Source: Paragonimus westermani
Lineage: Eukaryota; Platyhelminthes; Trematoda; Plagiorchiida; Troglotrematidae
Direction: 5' to 3'
Assembly (NCBI GenBank): GCA_008508345.1
Contig: QNGE01003036.1
Span: forward strand, 1 to 64,000
Length of the DNA stretch: 64,000 nt
Shown here: one piece after another, positions 57,901-64,000 of the stretch
Layout: the number at the start of each line of letters is the position of its first letter
How positions within the stretch are numbered: position 1 is the first letter of the stretch
Translations under genes and position numbers: made by a program
The notes under the pieces: generated by a model
Told to the model about the DNA's origin: nothing
The model's database searches: none
The model's input: only the letters and a program-made list of their open reading frames with translations

Positions 57901-60879
57901 ACATATTTTGGTTTAGGTCAGGTTATCCGAAAATTAGCCAAAATGTAATTGGCAACGGTACAATTGTCATATTTTATTCTTTCCAGTTCTGGCAACCCTT
58001 TAAATTTTTTTTGTTACTGTACAGTCTGTAGTTTTGTGGTATCTTGGCCTTAGCTATGTTTTCGACCACTTTTGTTACTCTGATACGATGTGTCTGTTTT
58101 TTACTGGAAACAACTTCCACGTGATAACCAACGATTTTTAGGTTAACAATCATCTTTGCAGTTGATCCTATATCTGAAAGTGAAACTCTATTCTCTAAAT
58201 TGTACTCACGTTCTCTTTCAAAGTAAAATTACTATTTTTTTGAATCGTTTTTTCCAGTACCTTCATCGGGACAACCACGAAGACGTCACTGATTTGACGT
58301 GTCATCCAACTCTGTAGGTTTTATATTTTGTCCAACTCTATCTGTGTTCACCGCTTAATGTACACCAACCACAAATCAATCAATGAGGAGAAAAATAAAA
58401 TCGTAAAAACAGTTATTGTGGGCTTTATTCACCAGCAACCATGTGGATGCACCGTCGTTACATTTCAAGCACTGAGTCAAATACTGCGATTGTGTTTTTA
58501 AACTTTGCAATCAGGCACAATGTCTCCTCATTGTGTTTTGATTAAAAACCTTGGTCATACAATTGTTTGGGAACTGAAGAATTCTGAACTAATTCTGTAT
58601 ATAGTTTTTCAGTCAACTTTAAACTGATATGAGCAGCCCGTGACGATAAAACTTACTGTCAGTAACGAACTAAATACGACGCATTTGTATTCCAATTTTG
58701 TAAGCCAAAAATAGGCACAGAATGGTTGGGCCTACACGGCCAGACTGAAAATTGCCAGTTAACTCTCAGCGGATTGGTGGTTCAACATCCACACATTTAG
58801 TCTGTTTGTGCCACTTTAAGCTCACGGTGAATTGCTCATCATGGAGTGGGGGAGCTGTGAATCACGCTCAACGAGAAAATAGCTCTGAACGTTAGCTTAC
58901 CAGTTAACGATGAGCTGACACGCAAAATGATGACCAAAATTATCTCACCAACTCCCAAAGAAGCAATTTTGATGGCAAAATAGATGATGAATTCAAGTTT
59001 GTTCCAAGTATTGTGTTAACGCCTGAGGCTCTTTCAGAAACCTTCTCCTTATGCCACTCAACTACTTGGTCCAGTGGAGTCAGTTAGCTGGTAGCGTGTG
59101 TGACCATTACAGTAAACCAGTAGTTGTAGGTCAAAATATCCATATGAGCGTACTACGTGGTGTTTGATGCTTTTCGTTAAGTCTGTCTGATCGTGGTTGC
59201 CTAATCGGAGGCATCTACGTGTGCTCATTTCTGGCCTCAGCCAAAAGTTATTAGAAGCCGTTAAAGATCTTCTCCACAATGGATAACTGCTTGCTTAAAT
59301 ATCAAAAGTCGTTATGAAAGTGACAGTTTGAGTGTTGTCCGAAAGTGCTTTGCATTTTCCTCATGAACAATTTCCTGGCAGTATCTATTTCTATTGTTAA
59401 TAAATCAGGGAATTGATTGCGTCGACTTTTTATGACCGCGCTGCGGATTTTTGAGTATTTTTAAGTTTATCACAGTAATGAAGGGGACGCGGCTTATGAA
59501 ATTATAATACCATCTGAGAGCATTAGAAAGGTAGGACTTGTAAGTAGTCCGGTTAGCGCTCTTCAAACCAACGCTGACATACGTATTTCAGTGAGTCTGA
59601 GATAAACGCAGCAGTTGAGTGGTCAATAGACTAGTGTCTACTTATAAGATAAAACTGGTGTTAGAAATCTCATTCCTCAGTAAAGCGTATCTGACATTTT
59701 AACCCCTCGAAATTAGTCCAATTGGGGGCTTAGACAGCAAGTTTTATCGCTTCGTATTTAAAACTGAAAAGAATGATGCATTTTCTCCATGCGATACATA
59801 GTTGCCACATAACAAAATTCAGAATTGTGGTTGCTAGCTCATGATAGCCATCTTGACAGCATGTTTTACTTATACAACTGAGAAGTTTAACGCCTTCTTA
59901 TACCATTAACAAGTCCAACCAAACCTCGTCTGAAAATCGCTAGTCTGTGGTACACTCTCAGTATTAAGGGAGCGCAGGATGAGTTAATACTATTTTTGGC
60001 CACGTTATTTTAAATGGCTTACGATCCTACTTGTCTGATTGATAGTGACCAATTTAACAAATGCATATTCTAAAATTTCCAGACCACATTTGACCACTTG
60101 CAGTTTGACGGGTATTCTCAAAACCTTTCACTACGAGAACAAGTGAGTAGTAAAAAGCAAGTTTAACAGTGAGAAATACCTCTACAATATTTCAAGGTGT
60201 ACTTCGCAAGTATCACTTTCAATGGGCACACAATGTTCGAACAATATGCTTAACTTGTAAAGAAAGTTTCTGTCGATGATACACATTGCATCAGTGTGTT
60301 AAGGCGGATGAAATACTGATGTTAAAAAAATCAAATCACTATTCGCACATCTTTGCATACAATTAGGCTTAATCATGTATTCAGTTGTACTGACAACTCT
60401 AAAAGTCTACAGATTTGTTCTCATTCGATACTTTTGATCAACCGTCGGCTAATTAACGATTGAATTGTATTTTCTGGAATTTTAATTGCTCAATTCTTGC
60501 AAGTAACAAAAGCAGCTCAATCCGTCAACTTTGTCCTGCCACTCTTGTGTCTTTTCCTGTCCTGAAAATTTTGACTCATGTGGATTCACTGAGTTATAAT
60601 GTGAGAACATTTGCACAGTACATTACTCCCCATTAACTTAGTGTAATATTTGCTCAATATCTGCTTCTTTCTAGAACAGTTCTGACAATGCGAGATTTTG
60701 GAATCAGCGATCCTATTCAGTCATGTCGATATTGCAAAACTGGACTCTACATTGGTGAGTTCCTAGTATCCATACCGATATTTCTCTAAAAACAGAACGT
60801 AAGCCCCTCGAGAAAGATGTGCTTCTACTGGATAGTATGCCTGATACATTTTATTACACTTTTAAAACTGCATACTGCG
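36958..60879 (+). CDS. CFAP251: CFAP251/WDR66-like ciliary WD40 protein, partial gene (11 exons seen)
   Basis: Joined exons: 36958-36996, 37035-37264, 37302-37673, 37706-37877, 46235-46322, 53165-53314, 56643-56781, 58258-58313, 60083-60142, 60675-60754 and 60796-60879. All borders are GT-AG and all phases agree, giving about 490 codons. Signature peptides include WLVSGDKGPDSAVIIWD, LATLSADDFNQKFAIWNW, GLLVVWE and IVTGDVTGVIKFFD, which I recognise in order as the N-terminal WD40 region of CFAP251 (WDR66). In animals and algae this protein belongs to the calmodulin- and spoke-associated complex at the base of radial spoke 3 and is needed for normal ciliary and sperm-tail beating. The family is about 1,100 residues in human, so the C-terminal half lies beyond the window and the start exon was not found. 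Mini-introns at the 5' end and introns of 3-8 kb later are typical of flatworm genes. Confidence 0.88.
36997..37034 (+). other. Mini-intron, 38 nt
   Basis: It begins GTAAATGTG and ends GCAATCAG. Phase 1: the split codon g|at gives Asp. Confidence 0.55.
37035..37264 (+). CDS. CFAP251: CFAP251-like exon (b)
   Basis: It encodes STLWSEPSADHILFPLWTFE, FNQKVPIINLSKKGTTIILY and SSANLVVMSDIDNKKQRLLR GH. The LHWAFGWN-like start of the conserved region (here LWTFEFNQ) and the (L)xGH end of the first propeller strand fit the family. The donor GTAACG is weaker than consensus, but the reading frame resumes exactly after a 37-nt intron. Confidence 0.85.
37265..37301 (+). other. Mini-intron, 37 nt
   Basis: GTAACG...TTATTGCAG, phase 0. 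Reading through it without splicing meets a stop (the frame closes at 37306), so removal is needed. Confidence 0.8.
37302..37673 (+). CDS. CFAP251: CFAP251-like exon (c), two WD40 blades
   Basis: These 124 codons have phase 0 at both ends. Blade 1: CNEVTCLACSVDKRWLVSGD then KGPDSAVIIWDGKTGQSVRT, with the family's unusual DKGPD before the WD dipeptide. Blade 2: HKNGVICIALTEDARYLATL then FNQKFAIWNW. The last part, NRISFKSGDYHHVVTNSQSQ then VIFYNW, opens blade 3. Acceptor TTATTGCAG, donor GTGAGC. This is the strongest single piece of evidence for the identification. Confidence 0.93.
37674..37705 (+). other. Mini-intron, 32 nt
   Basis: GTGAGCCTTAG...TTTATTGCAG, phase 0. At 32 nt it is close to the lower limit for spliceosomal introns. 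Ignoring it leaves the frame open for only 24 more codons of unrelated sequence. Confidence 0.8.
37706..37877 (+). CDS. CFAP251: CFAP251-like exon (d)
   Basis: It encodes NVNGEIHAYAPPLTDEDFDK, KVGSFVGSRCIPGSNVAITA and TTQGLLVVWETDKTNLQ, ending with the first base of a split codon before the donor GTACGT. The pattern APPLTxxxFxKxVGxFxxS is characteristic of the family, and the LVVWE dipeptide closes a WD40 blade. Confidence 0.92.
41000..42270 (+). pseudogene. RTE/SR2-like reverse transcriptase and C-terminal domain (intronic, 5' truncated)
   Basis: Across frames the plus strand reads REEQAAFRPGEDV, CLDYKGAFDSVDRSTLLESL (motif A intact), RRGVPTKYVNILSALFSHTS, VYDELSDSFGIMSGARQGCP LSPVF (motif B), LTNLDHADDKVLLFDNFQSA (ADD in place of the YADD box), FVYLGYCIGGGRG, EACISKARTVFANLG, QVFDHRCLCPIARIGWHQRV, and at the end WLEILGEMTANGAQWRECC before a stop at 42268-42270. 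This full order to the natural C-terminus marks an RTE-clade element of the type common in trematodes. Several frameshifts and stops make it inactive. Confidence 0.88.
44399..45480 (+). pseudogene. CR1-like reverse transcriptase fragment (intronic)
   Basis: Plus-strand pieces: FESGRRVGPANYRPIGLP (the NYRPISL block), VYFGFYEVFDRVDHLILLQE (motif A, with the first Asp changed), SDVPQRSVFRLLLFILFVLR IPS (motif B region), FFIADDANLW (catalytic ADD retained), DLNCLNRWSIEHHLLISVNK RKVVHV, then YIIRPQLRTIIQTCCPYRKK DL and VQRRTTRTN...ITYPERRARAGQL. The order is that of CR1-type ORF2. At least five frame breaks occur. It may belong to a different subfamily from the 33-kb copy. Confidence 0.85.
46235..46322 (+). 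CDS. CFAP251: CFAP251-like exon (e)
   Basis: After completing a Lys codon it encodes DAAESRYKKAVKLVPIHDKP ITFLTITK and ends with two bases of a split codon. Acceptor TCTCTAG, donor GTGAATG. KLVPIHDKPITFL corresponds to the (C)KLVHLQ..GIT.L strand of the family. Both phases fit its neighbours, which are 8.4 and 6.8 kb away. Confidence 0.85.
46323..53164 (+). other. CFAP251-like intron, 6,842 nt
   Basis: Donor GTGAAT, acceptor TTTCCCCAG. It is AT-rich with no recognisable element. A 111-codon open frame (47543-47878) and a short exon-like piece at 48047-48104 do not match anything I know. Confidence 0.75.
53165..53314 (+). CDS. CFAP251: CFAP251-like exon (f)
   Basis: The joined reading gives SLLCKFCIVTGDVTGVIKFF, DTNYMLLYWYQNLNAGPIAS and ISFASRGILDE. 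IVTGDxxGxIKFxD is diagnostic for this family's central blade. Donor GTGAGT, phase 2. Confidence 0.93.
53955..54085 (+). repeat. tRNA-derived SINE, family B (Sm-alpha-like), with hammerhead ribozyme
   Basis: The head has Pol III internal promoter boxes: A box TGGCGCAGTGG (53961-53971) and B box GTTCAAATCC (54006-54015), 34 bp apart, as in a tRNA gene. The T-arm and acceptor pairing are degraded, so it is not a working tRNA. A full hammerhead (54034-54078) follows 18 bp after the B box, and TTTT at 54082-54085 could end Pol III transcription. The arrangement of tRNA-like promoter then hammerhead is that of the Sm-alpha SINEs of schistosomes. The 3' border is uncertain; similarity may extend to about 54230. 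Confidence 0.82.
54034..54078 (+). ncRNA. Hammerhead ribozyme, type I
   Basis: Stem I is GCACTA (54034-54039) with TAGTGC (54073-54078), 6 bp perfect. Core box CTGACGA is at 54040-54046 (consensus CUGANGA). Stem II is GCTCT (54047-54051) and AGAGC (54056-54060), 5 bp perfect, with loop AATG. The GAAA box starts at 54061. Stem III is the short palindrome ACTCGAGT (54064-54071), and C at 54072 is the cleavage site (GUC). Every conserved position is present. Such a minimal stem III is known in schistosome, retrozyme and Penelope hammerheads, where activity often needs dimers. The predicted product has a 2',3'-cyclic phosphate at 54072. Confidence 0.92.
55291..55375. repeat. Nested inverted repeat (possible structured RNA)
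   Basis: Outer arms GAGGACTGGA (55291-55300) and TCCAGTCCTC (55366-55375) are a perfect 10-bp inversion. Inside are CTCA...TGAG (about 55313-55327) and AGCAAGCCACT...AGTGGCTGCT (55330-55360) with one bulge. The whole could fold as a three-way junction. No coding function is evident. Confidence 0.6.
56643..56781 (+). CDS. CFAP251: CFAP251-like exon (g)
   Basis: The joined reading gives ESSMLLKSTEYPELSTIPGE, KFVVEDFIVTTAHANMISVT and VDGSVIT. The pattern (F)V(V)xxFIVTT.A..(I)...DG matches the FIIGTSDAAVYHLTTDG-type blade of the family. Donor GTGAGT, phase 0. Confidence 0.88.
56782..58257 (+). other. CFAP251-like intron, 1,476 nt
   Basis: Donor GTGAGT, acceptor with a long T-rich tract ending TTTTTTCCAG. 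No repeat or gene recognised. Confidence 0.8.
58258..58313 (+). CDS. CFAP251: CFAP251-like exon (h)
   Basis: It encodes YLHRDNHEDVTDLTCHPT plus two bases. The xDV(T)xLxCHP motif is the start of a WD40 blade (family: AI.AISCHP). Donor GTAGGT. Confidence 0.85.
58314..60082 (+). other. CFAP251-like intron, 1,769 nt
   Basis: Donor GTAGGT, acceptor AATTTCCAG. Nothing recognised inside. Confidence 0.75.
60083..60142 (+). CDS. CFAP251: CFAP251-like exon (i)
   Basis: With the split Leu codon it encodes LPHLTTCSLTGILKTFHYEN, completing the blade begun in the previous exon (family pattern P.(I)A.GS..G.(I)K.W.YENK). The usual WD dipeptide is replaced by FH. Donor GTGAGT. Confidence 0.85.
60143..60674 (+). 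other. CFAP251-like intron, 532 nt
   Basis: Donor GTGAGT, acceptor TTCTTTCTAG. Nothing recognised inside. Confidence 0.75.
60675..60754 (+). CDS. CFAP251: CFAP251-like exon (j)
   Basis: It completes a Lys codon and encodes TVLTMRDFGISDPIQSCRYC KTGLYI. The segment IQSCRYCKTGLYI fits the (V)QSL.Y.P.G.LL strand of the next blade. Donor GTGAGT, phase 1. Confidence 0.82.
60755..60795 (+). other. Mini-intron, 41 nt
   Basis: GTGAGTTCC...CTAAAAACAG, phase 1. Confidence 0.65.
60796..60879 (+). CDS. CFAP251: CFAP251-like exon (k), 3' border uncertain
   Basis: It encodes ERKPLEKDVLLLDSMPDTFY YTFKTAYC; DVLLLDSM fits the VYILDAM strand of the family. The frame hits a stop at 60882-60884, so a donor must lie before it: GTTAAC at 60880 (weak) or GTATGC at 60835. 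I give the longer form because DSM continues the similarity. The next expected blade was not found in the remaining 3 kb, so the following intron probably runs off the window. Confidence 0.6.
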
Positions 60880-62865
60880 GTTAACAGTATTTTTGTAGAA
60901 CAACCTGACTGTCCATCAGTAGGTCACACACATTTTCTGCCACTCCCGATAACACTCGTTTTACAACCTGATACAAACCGAACCCTCGTGACATTGTTTC
61001 TTCTGGACTCCAAGTAGCCTCCGAAGTAATGAGTACCAAGATTTGTTCCAGAAGCGTTGTTTCAAACCAACCAAAGTCCTGTTCAGTAGTTCACGATGTT
61101 CACTTACGAAACATCGTTGAGACCGATCACATACAAAATAACAGTAGGCTTGATAGTGATAATAGGCTGGGTACTCTGAGTTTTACTACAACTGTCCACA
61201 ATTCGTGAAACTCACCCATGAAGAAGCTACCCACTTATTTAATGCCCAATCATGTAGAAGATTGTCATTGACGAATCACGGGTGGACTCAACAACTCGGT
61301 ACGAGTTTGGAGTAGGACTGTGGCGATTAACGAAGAACTACACGCAGTTTGCACTGGTAGACTACCATACACGTAGCAGTCGCGGATTTCAGGTTTTCCT
61401 ATTCTATCTATCAATCTATTCTATCTACCTGGATCATAGCTTTACTATGCTCTTCATTCGTTTTATGCAAACTCACTGCAGTTTCTACCTTGAGTTAAAA
61501 AGCTGACTCTAGTGACCACTCAGTATTCTGCTATTTTAACTGCGGTAACCCAGGAAGCCTCTCTAACACACACACCTCGTATAGGTTGTGCTTTGCACAA
61601 CCGCAGACTAAGCACTTTGCAGAACGCTATACGATCTTGACCGTGCGGTCTACGAGAAGCTACCAGTGCCAACCTGTGTTCACTGGCGTAAAGTGGACGC
61701 AATTCACGAGAACAGAGCTAGGGTATTTTCTGTCGGCTTAGATGACTGTTGAAGTCAAGCTTCCCGGACTGAGATGACTTCAGAGCTTTTATTCAGTCGG
61801 TGCTCCATATTACTGTCCACCACAACCCTGTTTTCATTAAGTACTGTGGAATCATGTTCACAAGGTTCGTTTTTCTGGATGAGATTTATCAGTTATTCAC
61901 TTACCAATTTCTGTCAACTAACCATTTTCATTTTTCTGAATACTCCCTGAGTTTGAAAATACAGTTCATTTTTCCTTCATTTTGCTCCTCTCAGTTTGAG
62001 AAAATTTTATTTCGATGGTTCTGATGTTGCTTGCCTTTGATTAGTGTTACGTGTTGAACAAGGGCCAGTATTTGACGGCAAACTTGTTTGTAATTCTTTT
62101 TAAATCATTCCTATGCTTGTTTTCACTGTCATTGCGTAATCTTCGATCGGAAAGATGTTTTATTTCCTCCTCAGAATAGCCATACACTGTAGTAATCATG
62201 GTTAAACTAATAACGTCAGCTTTTGTCCAAGTTGGACAAAGGTCACTACGATCGTTTCGCTACAATGTTAATAGGGTAGGTGATTAAGGGCTAAACATTC
62301 TTGCGAGAAAAGCAAATACTGGATAGTTCAAATATGTACATTAGCTTCATGCTGGTATGTTACGGTGAACAGAATGTTGACAATTGTTTAAGTAGAGCGA
62401 TGCATTTACTCCGCGAAGTGAATAATGATGCTCAAGGATTTTAAACACTAGCAAACGTTCCTACACTAAACTCACTGGTTCCATCCGAATTGCAAAGTTC
62501 GAGCTGTGGATAAGATTGAATGAGCGACGCCGGATCAGTTCGAACGCACACGGAATACTCCACGGGATGTTTTAGGTTGATATCAGGATGCGCTAGATTG
62601 TTGGCGTGGCTTGAGCTGTTATCTATCACTTTCGAAACATTAATCGACCGACGTTTTGACTCTTGTGATAGAATTATCAACATAGACTTCAAGTGTCCTT
62701 TCGTTATGTTCGCTTGATAGCTGGACTGCACACACTTACTTCTTGGTAATGTTGACCAAAAACCAAATCAGATCCATGTGAGGATCGCTTCAAGCTGACA
62801 GGCTCTTCAGAATGCAAAAATGTGTAAGAATTCTAATTAGAGAGCAACAATTTGCGTAAAGACTA
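60880..62865. other. Presumed CFAP251-like intron; no exon found
   Basis: There are only short frames. I looked for the next WD40 blades on the plus strand and did not find them. Confidence 0.4.
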
Positions 62866-62930
62866 TGTGGGGGGCTCTCAATACTCTACCCAAATGATCT
62901 TCCAATTAGCCCGGTGCTGCGCTTCTGTAG
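62866..62930 (+). pseudogene. Possible CR1-like RT scrap
   Basis: The plus strand reads SILYPNDLPISPVLRF, similar in form to the (L)xxLYINDLP...(V)xxF stretch before the catalytic FADD box of CR1-type RT. It is very short and could be chance. Confidence 0.25.
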
Positions 62931-64000
62931 CGAAATAGTTTCTAGCATTTCCCTGCAGGCCATAAGCTATCTTTCACCCAAACAATTGAATAAGTTTTGT
63001 TTTGTTATCTACATGAACTAATTTGCAGAAGTTAAAGTTAACCAATTTTTGAAAAATCTCTTAACCGTCACTTAGTAACTGCTTGTTTTGGAGGCCTTGT
63101 TCTGCGTGAAAAGCTCACATTTGTGGACTTCGTCAGGCTGCAGCTTCACGGTTAATTTATGCCATCTTTAGGTCTGCAATAAAAGCAAAGTTTCAATACC
63201 AGTTACCATCAGAGGTAGGAGCTATTATCTATGCTATTGTTCAAAAATAGATCAGTTCTCATTTTTGGCCAGAAGGATAGTATTAAAACTTTGGTAAAAG
63301 CGAGTAGATGCACTATGAAAATCACAAAACTGGTAATGAGACAGCTCATGAAACCGAATGAAAACCCCCACAGAGCATGGGGTCTCGTCGATATAAGATA
63401 AGGAATTTCAACACGATGATTTTTGATGGATAATCTCTTGGAAACTTAGAAATCGTGAGTATGACAACCTGACAAGCTTCAAAGTTTTCTCAAACAAACC
63501 TACCGTCAGAGTGATCATGTCTCCTTACTACTTCTCACAAAATACTTCCATCGTCAGAAAAACTACCTCCAGCATATCAAACTGAGCAAAATGTACACGT
63601 GGTTTGTTGACGACAACACCACTTGGGCAGCCGGTTTGCAAATAATCCAAGAAATAGTTTCCCGCAACCAGACTGTTTGTCGTGTGTATGAATGTGTCGA
63701 CCGTGACTTATTGCTGGAGCACTTCTTGAAAATCTTTCATCTAAATCGTCTTCCTTGCTTGTCTCGAGTTTTGTCTTCTGCGACTTCCACACTTTGTTGT
63801 GCAGCCGTTTATATTATCATAAATACCTGGCCAACGCTAAACTTTCTGCCGTTCGAACATAGATGTTCACCTCTGCACATGCCACGTCGAGGAAAATGAG
63901 CATACTTCTCCGAAAACATTACGCGTTCTTCAAACACACTCTCTTTATCCTACGGCCAGCCATTTTTACCATACAAGTCATTTTGTAAAGCACGCGAGTT
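62931..64000. other. Unassigned; one plus-strand frame near the right edge
   Basis: The frame 63591-63899 (102 codons) begins MYTWFVDDNTTWAAGLQIIQ. FVDD recalls an RT catalytic box, but no neighbouring RT motif supports it. I do not assign a function. Confidence 0.25.

Noticed and set aside
63591..63899. FVDD as a reverse transcriptase active site
   Set aside because: No other RT motif around it on this strand; a four-residue match is not enough.
1..64000. CRISPR array or bacterial operon structure
   Set aside because: No regularly spaced repeats and no tandem long frames; the sequence is clearly eukaryotic.

Overview
The window looks like a repeat-rich flatworm (parasitic platyhelminth, trematode or cestode) nuclear genome. 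The reasons are the repeat repertoire (CR1-like, RTE/SR2-like and CFDP2-type non-LTR elements, a Penelope-like element, Ty3/gypsy fragments, tRNA-derived SINEs, one of them carrying a hammerhead ribozyme as the schistosome Sm-alpha family does) and the gene structure: introns of only 32-41 nt packed at the 5' end of a gene, followed by introns of up to 8.4 kb. I cannot name the species from the sequence alone.

Layout. Positions 1 to about 34,560 are almost entirely decayed mobile DNA with no recognisable host gene: a tRNA-like SINE at the left edge; a minus-strand endonuclease/reverse-transcriptase retrotransposon (1393-5321) with a foreign insert; a compact LTR element of 878 bp with two 286-bp LTRs (6594-7471); a gypsy fragment with PBS, gag, RT and RNase H (about 11,040-13,050); a minus-strand Penelope-like RT piece (15,839-16,400); a second gypsy integrase fragment (16,823-17,800); several CR1-like remnants (21,290-22,105; 28,506-29,250 minus; 31,435-34,560); and seven copies of an unnamed ~70-100 bp dispersed repeat next to TAA/ATT-rich sequence.

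From 36,958 to beyond 60,800 lies one host gene on the plus strand: a WD40-repeat protein that I recognise as CFAP251/WDR66, a subunit of the calmodulin- and spoke-associated complex at the base of radial spoke 3 in motile cilia. Eleven exons can be joined with consistent phases and GT-AG borders; the 5' end and the C-terminal part are not found in the window. Its introns hold an RTE-like fragment (41,000-42,270), a CR1-like fragment (44,399-45,480), and, in sense orientation, a tRNA-derived SINE with a complete type I hammerhead ribozyme (54,034-54,078).

The most interesting item is that intronic hammerhead: every conserved core position and all three stems are present, and it would be transcribed both as a Pol III SINE RNA and as part of the CFAP251 pre-mRNA. 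Second are the miniature LTR element with a readable primer-binding site, and the unnamed short repeat family.
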